Assembly (NCBI GenBank): GCA_002081555.1
Contig: MZNV01001974.1
Location: 1-64,000, forward strand
Origin: Protostelium mycophagum
Lineage: Eukaryota > Evosea > Variosea > Protosteliida > Protosteliaceae
Direction of reading: 5' to 3'
Length of the DNA stretch: 64,000 nucleotides
The notes under the pieces were generated by a model that saw nothing but the letters and a program-made list of their open reading frames with translations, did no database searches and had not been told where the DNA came from. Positions 23,175 to 35,500 of the stretch are shown here, piece after piece. Every line of letters starts with the position of its first letter. Position 1 is the first letter of the stretch. The position numbers were made by a program, and so were the translations under genes.

Positions 23175-25830
23175 ATGAAAGGCTTGTTCTCTATGGCGGT
23201 GGTATTCACCTACATGAGTGCGGCCACAGCACAGTATGACTTTATTTTTGTGGGTCTTGGCACTGCCAGCTCTATCACCTTATCAAAGATGGCTGTTGCT
23301 CATCCAGAGAAGAAGTGAGTGTGCCAAGAGTGAATGAAATCGTAATCCACCGCAGATTCTTGGCTTTAGAGTACGGCGGCCCTACAGCTAAAAGGGTAAG
23401 TCAGACACTTGCAGTCACTTTCTGATCAATCATTCAGCTCGGTGGTACTGCCGTCCCCAGCTGGTTCGACGGTGCAGCAGATCCGATCACCATTTTAGAC
23501 ATTCCTGGCGAATACCAAGTCTTTCCTTACGGACCTGGCGGTGTGCAGTTCAAGATCACCGAAGTCGATTGGACTTTCCAAGGTATTGGAAATCACTTTT
23601 GATTTGAAACAAACTCACTGAACTAACAGGAAAGGGTTTCGCCGGTAACTCTCAATTCAATGGCATGCTTTACCAAGAACCTCCTTCCTCTTATTTAGAC
23701 AGTCTGCCATCCGGCTGGCGCTCCGCAGACCTGGCCCCATTCTACGCCGAGATGCGTTCCAAGATGACCGTCACAGACACTCCATCTGTGGATGGCATTA
23801 AGTACCTCGACGGCATAAAGAGGATGTTGACTGTTGGACTTGCGGCCATGGGCTACGTCGAAACCGATATGAGCAACCTTTCCCCCGTACAAAACACCCT
23901 CGGTTACTACTCGACCCCGTGAGTTTTCACCGAAATATCATCGAAAACTGACCGAAATATCAGGTATGTGGTGACAGATGGTAATGGACAGAGAGGTGGA
24001 CCTGCCAGTGCTTTTGTTAAGGATATCATAAATACCTCCGGTACATCTTCCGCACAAAACGTCGACATCACCCCCTTCGCCAAGGTGAGATGACAGTCTC
24101 AAAGTGTCACTGACATACCAAGGTGACACGCATATTGTTTGAGGGCTCAGACATCACCGTGGCAACTGGGGTAGAATACCAGACCGGACAATCCACGTTA
24201 AAAGCCACGTTAAATAACGGAGGAAGAGTGGTCATGGGAGCGGGTGCTCTCCTGAACCCCAAGATCTTATATCTCAGCGGAATCGGTCCACAGGGTACAG
24301 AGTCAAATGTCATGAAGAACCCCGTCCAATTTGTACGTAACAATGTGGCCGTTGGCTCAACTCTCTACGACCACGCCGCCCTTGCACTTGCACTGGTGAG
24401 TCGAGTTTTCGCCGAGATTTCCAGATATTCTCCATCCCATTTCTCTTTCCTTGTTCAAATTCCAACGAAATTTCAGGAGTACAACGGAACGGATTCTTCT
24501 GTGACAAACTACAACTATGCTAGTGCGGAGACAAGCGATCTCAGCGGGTTGAGACAGTATAGAGACCAGAGGAGTGGTCCATGGGCACAATACGGTCCAG
24601 TCATCGCGGCTCATTTCAAATCTGACCCCGACAACACCCTTCACCCCAACATCGAGGTGAGTCTGACACGTCATAGAAATTTCACTGACATTTCCCAGAT
24701 CTTCTCCAACCCCTCAGCTCCTGGAGGTTCAGACCCCGCCTACAACACCCCAACCACCTTCCAGACACTCTTGATGCTGTTGAACCCCACCAGCACAGTT
24801 GCTGTACATCTTGACGAAAACAACAACGTGATTGAGCCAAAGGGTGCTTACCTCACTTCTGATGCGGACCAGATCGCGATGACAGACGCTCTGTACATCA
24901 CTCTCAATGAGGTGATGAGATGTGACATGTGGGTGTCAGATTTTGACAGTTGTAGATCGTACCAAAGTCCAATGGACTCAAAGTTACCTTTGGACCAGGA
25001 GGTGTGGGAGATGTCCCCTCTTCAACTACCGATAAGGTAATTTATATCCATTTTTTTGTATCGGACGACCTCCACAACGATGATTTACAAGTCACTCATG
25101 TCTTTAAGGCTCAACTGAGAAGCGAATGGGTGGCCAGTTTAGATTCGGTTGCAGGCATCAAGAAGTCTAAATATGCTATAAACCACTACACCGGCACTGC
25201 CCCTCTCATAGAAGGGGATGAGAGCAGCGGGGGTGAGTTGTTTGTTGAGGCTATGTGTTGTTGTGTTGACATGACAAAGGTGTCGACCCTGCCACTCTGA
25301 GACTGCGTGGTACAGCAAATGTGCACGTTGTAGATGCATCCATACTCCCCAGAAGTATCCCGTCTCATCCCGTTGCCACGGTGATGGCCATTGGCAGCAA
25401 AGCCGCTGGTATTCTGGGACAATTGGTGTCTACAATGACCACATTCGTTGAAAAGGATAAGGTGGTGTCTTCCAGCTCAGGTCAGAGCGCATCATCTACA
25501 ACCGGACAAGCTGGCACATCTACAAACGGACAAGCTGGCACATCTGCAACCGGGCAAGCTGGCACATCTACAAACGGACAAGCTGGCACATCTACAACTG
25601 CTTCCACACCTATCAACCCAAGTGTCACCCCCTCTTCTTCATCAGTTAACCCCAGCGTCGCCCCCTCTCAAAACCCCGCATCTACAACGATCACATCAGT
25701 TGTACAGAGCAATGGGAATGAGGGCGAGAACACACCGATTCCAACCGTCAACAGAGGGCAGATCTCAAGTGCAACAAGATTTGGCACAGCACTATTTATG
25801 GTGGTCGCAGCTGTCGTATTGACGCTGTAG
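23175..25830 (+). CDS. Secreted GMC oxidoreductase with Ser/Thr-rich repeat and GPI-like tail
   Basis: Verified early exons are 23175-23314, 23356-23395 and 23438-23582. The FAD fold (YDFIFVGLGTASS, EYGGP) is followed by LGGTAVPSWFDGAAD and GNSQFNGMLYQEP, then GMC signature 2-like GAGALLNPKILYLSGIGP. The C-terminal substrate domain has NHYTGTAP and VVDASILPRSIPSHPVAT, giving the two active-site histidines of aryl-alcohol-oxidase-like enzymes. It probably oxidises an alcohol or sugar outside the cell and produces hydrogen peroxide. After the catalytic domain comes a low-complexity stalk with four GQAGTSTN repeats and a hydrophobic end (FGTALFMVVAAVVLTL) suited to a GPI anchor. The stop is TAG 25828-25830. 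Its first two exons are duplicated at the left window edge. Confidence 0.93.
25504..25599 (+). repeat. 24-bp coding tandem repeat, 4 units (GQAGTSTN)
   Basis: Four consecutive 24-base units start at 25504, 25528, 25552 and 25576. Each encodes GQAGTS(T/A)(N/T) in the extracellular stalk of the GMC oxidoreductase. Units differ by only a few bases. Each contains the window-wide word CATCTACAA or a variant. A diverged copy of the unit occurs at 45282-45325. Confidence 0.9.
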
Positions 25831-26058
25831 AATAAAAAGTCTCTTGAAATCTTTAACTCTTTTTGGCAGTTCGTGATAGCCATCTTATGAGACGCAGCAC
25901 AAGAGCATTGCATTCTGGAGGTCGATCATAGCGTGTGATCTGATTGCTGTTGAAATTTCGCACTTTCACGAAAACTCCGTGACATCCCCGAACATCCGAA
26001 AAATAAAAATCCAAAAACACATGCGGCGCACAAGATCGGACACACCAACAGAACACGC

Positions 26059-29000
26059 ATGCCTCTATACCTTCTATTTTTGTTCTTTACCTTTTTGGTA
26101 GCTGCTAGCCTTTCTGTTGTGGAAGATGTGCACGCAACACCAAGCAATTGGACACAAGGTATGACTTTTGACAAGATCAGTCCTTTTTTCTGATGTCACG
26201 CAGTCATCACAAATTTTTGTAAAGGGGGCAGGAACATACACTTTGTAGATGGTCATTACGCTGTGGAAGGGAGGTTGATGTCGATCTCTGAGCCAAACTG
26301 CACTCTCGCAGGTGATGTCATAGAAGATGACGTTCATTTCACATCTTTGACACATCATACAGGGCAGAATGAGGAAGCTGTTTTTGTGGATGTGTTGTTT
26401 CGTTTTCGTGGCGGTAGTCTGTCTTTCAGCCATTTTACATTCAATACGTCAGTAAAAGGCACTGCTATACATGTAGAAGGAGGCAATTTTACAATGTCAG
26501 AATGCAAACTGTTTGATAAATCCTCTCAAGGAGGTTTGTAATCCTTGAATCCAAAAATCACTTCGATGACGATGAATGACACTTGAAGAATTTAATAATT
26601 TAAGCAGGATCCAATTCTGTTGCGTTTCTTTCATTGGAAGATTGTACAGCAGATTTACGATCATTGCAGATTTATAACGGATATGGTCAGTATCTTGCAC
26701 AAAGATTGTGTATGTTAATCTCTTGACAGCTTCAGACGAACCGATTGTGGTGAACAATTCAATAGTGACAATGATTGACATAGTGTCAAAAATTGTATAT
26801 ACAGGGACAAGGTCAGGATTTGTGTCTATATATGGTTCAACAGTGAGTACAATAGAAGTCATGAATGATCTGAATGATTAATTCAGGTGTTTATGTATGA
26901 TATATTTCTAGATCAGGTAGATTATTGTTGAGATTATTGCTATTTTGAAGAGCACGTGATAGTGGCACGGAAGTAGTTGAAAAAACAAAAAATAAATTGA
27001 AATATAAATCCATTCATGTACACAGATCACAGGAGGCCTTTATGGAAGCATAGCTCTTCTTTCTGATGATCCATCCTATGTGTACTTGCATTCACCTGAC
27101 ATCAAAAGCAGCTCCATTTGTGTGAGTAGTCCTGGATCTCATCTCTATATCGAGGGCGGTACTATAGAAGACAATGGGGAAATTAGTATGAGAGCAGGTG
27201 AATTATACATGTATAATATAAAATGATATCCCATAGAAAATCAAGTTTTGGTGATGAATGGAGTGTCTTTGGGTCGAAGAGTGAAAGTCATCATGTCTGC
27301 AACAAATACGACTGCCGTTCTACAAAGTCAGTAGTTGATTTCACATTAATATCATTGTTGACATAATTGTAGATCTCAAGATTCAACAAGGGATATCATT
27401 AAGAGGATCAGGTCGATTTCACATAGAAGATTGCAATTTCTTGGGACCGATTGGTAAGTCTACAATGAGACCACGTAAGCTAACCGCAGACAGATAGTAC
27501 AGCTTCTGCAATACAAGCCGATTTCGATGTCTATTCAGAAATAACAATATCTAACTGCCTTTTTCATAGATGGAAATCATTGTGGGGTGCTGCTCTGCAT
27601 ATCGAATCTGAGGATAGAGTTTCCTTGGATCTTCGCAGCAACTTTTTCGAATCTAATCAAGCGTTGAATTCTGGAGGAGTGATCTATCTACAACTCGGGA
27701 CAGGCATCTCAAGGATAACGTCACGTGAAGATATGGTCTATAACAGCCACGCTAGACTTGACGGTGGCTCAGTGTATATCTCTGGGAATTTTCAAGCAGA
27801 ATTCTTCAACACAACTATGTCAGACTCTTACACTGGTGAGTATTCGTACTTTAACTAGCATGACATCATCAGGCCGCAATGGAGGCGTCATCTTTGTGGA
27901 AAGTGATCAGGGCGACAATGACGTTGTTTCACAACAACTCACCCTGCGTGATGCGGCTTTCATATCATGTTCAGCAGTACGAGGAGGCTCAATCTATATT
28001 TACAACAATATGAGCTTGTTCCATGTTCAGAATTCGACGTTCTACAACAGTGACGCAGTGATTGAGGGTGGGGCAATACATCTAGACGGAGACATTGAGA
28101 CTGTGAGGATTGAAGATACAATGTTTCAGGGATGTACAACAAGGGGTCAAGGAGGATCTATCTTTAAGGTAACGCATTTTGGAGGGATAATTGATTTATC
28201 AAACTTCACAGAGTGACCAGAAGAGGATCTGCCGCTTATCCATCTCAGATTGTGAGTTCTCTTACAATTTTGCATCGTTTTCTGGCGGATCTGTGCACCT
28301 CTCATCTGGTGTCACCACTGTTCTACTGGAGAATACCACGTTCTACAATAATTCTGCAAATTCTGGAGGAGGTAAATGGATTGTGGGACAGGAAACATGT
28401 AACAAAATACAGCTGTTTTCATCAACTCAGATAACAGCACAGTACTTCTGAAGGACTTGGATTTTCAGCAGAACAAGGCACAGAAGATAGGTGGTGCAGT
28501 GTCCATACATGGTTACAGCAGTGTTCAAGTGTGTGTGGATCTCTGCAAATTTGCAGAGAATATTGTGGAAGACCTTGGTACAGGTGGAGCAATGTTTGTG
28601 CACGGCACAGCAGACATCAATATCACAAACTCGAACTTTCTTAACAACACTGCAATACAAGGAGGAGCCATATGCCTGGACCGTCTGACTGGACCAACAA
28701 GCATCAGCATTGACAACAGTACCTTTATCAATAATCAAGCAAAATACGGCGGAGGATTATTTCTGGAAGGGGACCAACTGAGAAGGATCGCCATGACATC
28801 ATCATTGGTGCAAGATAATCAGGCATTATCAAATAAGTTTAGTGTGAGTAGATTGTATATGATAACTAATATTGATTTCATACAGAGTGAGGGCGGAGGA
28901 GCATACATCAACATTATTGGTACAGTCACAATCGATGGTTGTAAGATGATAAGTAATCGTGCAACACAAGGAGGAGGGATGCAGATAATGAGCTCATTGT

Positions 29001-30489
29001 CATACATCAATAACACAGAGTTTGTGAGAAGTTTTTTGCTGTTTTCTCATGAAACAACTCTGAATATGATCAGAGAAGCAATTTTGCACAGAGAGGAGGT
29101 GGCATTTATATACCATCTCATTTGAATGAAAGATTTGACACTCACGGGTACTGACAGAACAAGACATCTCCTTCTCTTTTGACCTTTATAATCATCGGTG
29201 ATATACCAATTTGTTATTGTTGACAAGTGACAGGTGGCAGTGAAGCAACTGATGGAGCAAAACATAACAGATGATATGATGTCACAGTTTTTTATGGAAG
29301 TGCAGTTGTTGCAGAACCTTCGGCCACACCCAGTCAGTACATCACTTGTACTATATACTGGTTAATGACATGTACAGAATGTAGTTTTATATATGGGCAT
29401 AAGCGTGGACCCTCTAGCTCTGGTATACTTCTGAAACTTCTTTGATATTGATAATTCTCAGATCACAGAGTTCTGTCATCTAGGATCTCTAGAAGTGTAT
29501 TTAAGAAAGAGCAAAGAGGTGACACAAAATCGATTTAATCACTGCTAATAGTTCAGACGGTGACTGTTGACCTACAAAAACACTATATATCAAGTATAGC
29601 CAAGGCAATGGCACATTTACATCAAGAAGGGATTATACACAGGTCAAATTTCAATGTTTTTGATCATTAGTTGATCTTTCTTAGAGATCTTGCAGCAAGG
29701 AATATACTTTTGACTTCTACTCTGATTGTCAAGGTATGTATTATTATTTCCCTTGGGACGAATTTATCGCTCAATTTATGCATCATTCTTCAACGCAAAC
29801 CAGCGTACAATTGAGTACAATAAACTCAAAAAAGCTCCTCTCTATCATTCATTGACATAATCAAAGATAATTCAAGTGTGACAAATCATCTTGTTGGACC
29901 TGTCAAATGGATGTCTCCAGAAGGTTTGTATTGTAACACAGCCAAGAGCGTTACTGAATATGTTTAATAGCATTAAGGGGAGCGATATCTCGCAAGTCTG
30001 ATGTATACAGCTTTGGTATCACATGCTGGTATGTGATTGTAGACATTTGTGTGTCAGACTGAACCATTATAGGGAGATACTGATGTGCTATGAGCCATAT
30101 CCTGATATATCTGTGCTAGATGTTGGATCAAAGGTAGGTCATTAAATAACTAAGCATATTCACACTAGATGACACTAATGAGGTGATGGCGGGTCGACTT
30201 CAGCCGGACTGTTCAAAGATTAAGAATGACAGCTTGGTCCAGTTGATGAGAGGTAGTCATTAAAGTTTTTAGCTGCTGAGAAACATCAGCATGTTGGCAA
30301 TATGATCCAATAGAGCGTCCAGAGTTCACCAGAATCTGCAATATTCTCTCTGATACAGTAGAAGAAGATACAAGAGAAGAGATAGATCATTTGATATTAT
30401 ATCCCTCTACATCAATGAACACCTGTAATGATAATTTAATGGATATCTATGTAGATTGCCTATTACCAGAGACCACACCATTAATATAA
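26059..30489 (+). pseudogene. Decayed beta-helix receptor kinase (kinase lacks TM, P-loop and DFG)
   Basis: A signal peptide (MPLYLLFLFFTFLVAASLS) and beta-helix exons follow the plan of the receptor at 60835-64000, its clear paralogue (GGAMFVHGTADINITNSNF against GGAVSIYGTADVDITGSTF). After RGGGIYIPSHLNE (about 29100-29130) the sequence jumps within about 110 bases to the kinase beta-3 strand (VAVKQLMEQN). The paralogue has roughly 850 bases here, encoding the end of the helix, the membrane segment and the Gly-rich loop. Later motifs are good: HLHQEGIIHRDLAARN, GPVKWMSPE, SDVYSFGITCW, CWQYDPIERPEF. The exon that should carry DFG is absent between 29736 and 29880, and splices on both sides do not keep frame. 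The last exon is open to TAA 30487-30489. I infer a dead or fissioned host gene. Confidence 0.65.
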
Positions 30490-32530
30490 TAGTGTTTCTT
30501 AATTATATTATTTATATATATATTTCTTCCTTTTTTGGCTGCTGCCTTAGTCACTTTTTTTATTCTTGAAGAAAGCAGCAGAATGCTATTTATTGTGAAG
30601 ATATAGCCAAACCTATTAACTGATGGCCTTAAACAATAGGTCCTTTGCTGAAACTCTTTGCAATAAAGATTTTTATAGCTACTCTCAGTGAACTCTAGAC
30701 TGGCAATTAGAGCATTGATGTCTATATCATCCTCTGGGGCACATTTAACTGTGTCAAACTAAGTGTCATAAGTTATAGCTAAAGACCTACACATCACTTT
30801 TATTGATTAATGCTGACTCTAGAGATATTAGAGTCAGTCTTCCTCCCCCCAAAATCAAACCCTGACAGTATATGATGCTGTTAGTTAAAGAATATTAGAA
30901 CAAAACAGAACACTATTATGTTCTGAACATTTTCAGAACAAAACAGACAGAAAACTATCAGAACAATCAGAACAAAACAGAAACAGAACAGGAGCAACAC
31001 AAATAGTTTTTTCTCTAAATTTAAATCCATAAATAATTAGAATTTTAAGCCATAATGATTGGTATAATATATATTCATTTTCTAATATATATAGAACAGC
31101 CTTGAATTGAATAGCAAAGATAAAAACAAGATAAAAACAGCTTTCACAAACTAAAGACCTTCCTACCTATATAATCATTATATGATTACAAGGAAGTAAT
31201 CATGTTTATTTGTGATAATGTGCTAATATGCATTTCCTTAAGTCTGCAGTCTACAATATGCCAATATTGTTACTATTAAATGCTCAAAGTCTTCTGATAG
31301 TTTGGATTCTTTAGAAGCACCTCTGCAGCTGTCAGGCATTGATAATAATCATGTATATGATTATTATGTGGCTATCAAGAGATAATCATGCTTATATTAA
31401 GGAAATGCGCACTTGCGCATTTCCCTAAGTCCGCGGTCTACAACGCGCCAAGGTTTTGTAAATAAACACTCGAAGTCTTCCGACGGTTTGGAAGGTCTCA
31501 TTATATGATTACAAGGAAGTAATCATGTTTATTTGTGATAATGTGCTAATATGCATTTCCTTAAGTCTGCAGTCTACAATATGCCAATATTGTTACTATT
31601 AAATGCTCAAAGTCTTCTGATAGTTTGGATTCTTTAGAAGCACCTCTGCAGCTGTCAGGCATTGATAATAATCATGTATATGATTATTATGTGGCTATCA
31701 AGAGATAATCATGCTTATATTAAGGAAATGCGCACTTGCGCATTTCCCTAAGTCCGCGGTCTACAACGCGCCAAGGTTTTGTAAATAAACACTCGAAGTC
31801 TTCCGACGGTTTGGAAGGTCTTTGGTTCATGGATTGTTTCATCTTCTTATTTCTTTATCTCTCTCCATTTCCTCTTCAATCAGGTAATTGCATTTCTGAT
31901 AGCAGCAAGGATTGCTTAGTACCAGTCTCATTGCTTTGTGAAGAGTTATTGACACCTCAGGATGTCTGATTTCACACATTAATAAGTACATTCTCAAGAA
32001 AATTGGGTTTGGAAAACACATCAAAGTCCAAGCCCTACATTATGGACCTCTCTGACCGCAATGAGTACTTGCTTGGGAAAAATTGGATATATTGCCACAA
32101 CCTAATCTACGTAAGGGTCCCAACAATTTACCAACATACAGAAATAGATTTTGAGTGTGTAGTTCAGAACTGTGTTCCTCTATGATAGTGTCTCCATTCC
32201 TTTGCATGTGAGCCAATTCAGCATCAAGAAATAAAATGAGTTCATCCATCTCGCTTATGTTTGTAAAGTGCAAATGATAAAAATTCCAACAAAAAATGCC
32301 AACAGGAAGATTGTATGAGACCAATCAAGTTTTAGAGAAAAGAATTATTGTGTATATTTATAACCCTTTTAAAAATGATGTTTGATTCGTGAAGGATTGT
32401 AGATCGCCAAGCCCAATTCCCGGGAAACGAGTTACGTAACCTGACTGAAGGAAAGAGAAATTTCACATGTTCTCCCTGATCTCTTCCGTCATCACTCCAT
32501 TATCGACCGACGTACCAAGTAACCAACGAC
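30490..32530. other. Gene-free AT-rich block with repeats
   Basis: About 2 kb without a supported gene. It contains a CAGAACAAAA-type simple-sequence stretch (about 30892-31000), the 323-bp tandem duplication, and degenerate coding-like frames near 31980-32320 that I could not assign (a minus frame of 94 codons, 32324-32040). The last 150 bases are the TreY 5' flank. Possibly decayed mobile DNA. Confidence 0.5.
31176..31821. repeat. 323-bp tandem duplication
   Basis: Two head-to-tail copies, 31176-31498 and 31499-31821, look identical over their length. Each copy itself contains an AT-shifted half (around 31221-31306) and a CG-retaining half (around 31406-31495) of one ancestral sequence. 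The duplication is therefore younger than that divergence. Confidence 0.93.
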
Positions 32531-35500
32531 ATGCAGAACGTTAGACCTATTACCAGCATCCCTACTTCCACCTATAGAATACAATTCCACAAGGAGTTCC
32601 CCATCAAGACCGCCTTAGAGCTCAACCTGCCCCAATATCTTAAAGATCTCGGCATCAGCTACGCGTACTCTTCACCTCTGTTAAGGGTAAGCCCCCTCCT
32701 TTTATTTCGGTGTCTGACGTAGATTCAGGCCAGACCTGGAAGCACACACGGCTATGACGTCGTTGATCACGATCAACTCAACCCTGAGATCTCTAATGAC
32801 AAACAATTCCAGGAATTCAGTGGTAAACTCCGCGCCAACGGTGAGCTCCTTCTTCCAGTTATCCTGAAGGATTTCATTTGATCGTTCTCATTAAATCTAC
32901 AGGACTTGGTCTTCTCTTAGATATCGTCCCCAATCACGTGGGTATCGCCCACCCCTCCAGCAAGTGGTGGTTCAATGTCTTAGAAAATGGAAGGGCTTCT
33001 GTCTTCGCCAACCACTTCGACATCAACTGGGAGGCCCCAGAACACAAGGTTCGCCCATGATCATGATCTCTTCTCACTTCTTAAGGGAAGACTCATGGTT
33101 GCCTCTTTGGGATCACCATTAGGACAAGTCGTTGAGAACGGCGAACTCAAGGTGGTATACAACACAGAGAACCCCCTCGCTTCAGAGAACAACCAAGAGG
33201 ACCCCGCACTTGGCAGTGTACAACTCCACTACTACTCCAACCCCTTCGCTGTGGATCCCACCACCCTGGCCTCTTACGTGTTTGAGCCCGCCCAGGTCTG
33301 AATTTATTGTCTAAATATTCTTGGTTGCCCTCCAACACAAAGTCCAAAGAGCACCGTCTGAGTCTTGCTGGACTTGGAAATTTTTTTTCAGTTGGAGGTG
33401 CAGAACACAAAAATGTTTTGAAAAAAATAATTTTCTGTGAAAATAAATATTGAAATCTACAGGAAGGATTAAAGTCCGATGCCTTTTCCAAGATTATTTC
33501 CGGACTGAAAAACCTGCCCCACCGCGACTCCATCGGTGAGCTGAGCGAGCAGCACGAGGCCGCCAGACAAAAGAGAAACCAAGAGTGGACATCCATAAAA
33601 AAACAGATCTCCGACCTCTTAAAGGGCGACAAGGCGGCCAAGGACGCCGTGGACTCCGCTCTTAGCAAGCTGAATGAAGACAAGGAGAAGCTCTACCAAT
33701 TTATCCAGGAGCAGCCATACAGACTCACATTTTGGAAGTCCGCAAACGACGAACTCAACTACAGAAGATTCTTCGACATCAACGAACTGATGGCGATCAA
33801 GACAGAGCGCCCTCAGGTTTGAAATTTGAACAGATATTTTGGCGGGAAATACTGAAAGGGACAGGTGTTCGACGATTCCCACAGATTGGTCTTCCAGTGG
33901 GTCAAGGAAGGCAGAGTTAACGGTTTGAGACTGGACCACCCCGACGGACTTTTCGACCCAGTCAACTACACCAGAAAGCTCCAACAAGAGGTGAAATATC
34001 TCGTCTTCTTACCGCAATGCTCACGGTTGTGACCCTGTACAGGTCCAGAAGCACCTTCCCGAAGACTTTAAGACCAGAGACAAGAACCCCGAGACACCCT
34101 TCTACATCTTGATCGAGAAGATCTTGGAGCCAGGAGAGGAGCTCAGCCACGACTGGAATGTTCATGGAACAGTAGGATACGACTACATGAACGTCCTCAA
34201 CGACGTTTTTGTCGACACCCAGAACAACCAGGTGAGCGAAGAGAAAGTTGTTGTCGACATTTATTAAATGAACCAGGCCTTTAGAGATTTGTACAAGAAC
34301 TGGTCCAGAGACCCAGAACAGAGCTTTGAGGATCTCCTCTACAACTGCAAGAAGTTGATTCTTAACAGCTCCATGGAAACAGAACTCAACACACTCGCCA
34401 ACGTTTTGTACAAGATCGCCAAGTCTCACAAGTGAGTGAAACTATATGGAAATTTCGAGGCTCAAATATTCAGGCACGCACAAGACTACTCTGCCAAGGC
34501 CATCAAGCAGGCTCTGATCGAATTTGTTGCCCATTTCCCTGTGTACAGAACTTACACCACCTCCGAGACCACCAAGGTGAGAGAATTCGCTGAAATCTCA
34601 AACCTGACCTTGACAGCTCTCCGACACTGATGCTAAATTCACACAACACGCTGTGGATTTGGTCAAGTCTAAATCAGTACACATCGATGCTGGTCTTGCG
34701 CAGTTCATTTCCGATATTTTGTTCTTGAGAGGCGAAGACAAGTCATCCGCTGAGGAGAACAAGTCCAGAAGATATTTCATCTCTAAATTCCAGCAAGTGA
34801 CAGGACCTGTCATGGCCAAGGGTCTCGAGGACACTTCATTCTACAGGTGAAGTTTCTGGGAATTTATCGGGGACCCGATCACCGACATTGTACATCTACA
34901 ATCAGGTTGACATTTTTGACAGATTCTTCTTGTTGACTTCTCTGAACGAGGTCGGAGGAAACCCCGACGCATTCGGAATCACTGCTGAAGAGTTCCACAA
35001 GAACAACGAGGTGAGGCTCCACAACATCCTAAGTCCATAATAACCATTGTAGGTGCGCGCTGTGAGCTGGCCTTACGCCCTATCTGGAACATCCACACAT
35101 GACACAAAGAGATCAGAGGATGTCAGAAGTAGAATCAACGTGCTCAGCGAGATCCCCGAACTCTGGGGTGCCACCGCCAAGAGGTGAATTCCCGAAAATC
35201 CAGATATCTGAAATTCTGACTCGTTGTAGATTCGCAGAATTGTGTGCCAAGCACAAGAGCCCTGTAGAGGGTCTCGGACAAGTCCCAGAGCCCAACGAAG
35301 AATACATGATCTACCAGACCCTCGTTGGTGTGTGGCCTTACGGCCTCGCCAAGGGCGACGACGAGCTGACTGACCGCCTCACCAACTACCTCTTCAAGTG
35401 CATCAGAGAAGCTAAATTGAGGACCTTCTGGACCCTGACGAACCAGCCTTACGAGGATGCCTTCAAGAGCTTCGTTTCCAAGGTGATCCGTGACGATGCC

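Noticed and set aside
31176-31821. CRISPR array or satellite
   Set aside because: Only two units, 323 bp each, with no spacers; this is a eukaryotic tandem duplication.
33147-33683. 178-codon minus-strand open frame
   Set aside because: Antisense shadow of TreY exons with conserved enzyme motifs on the plus strand.
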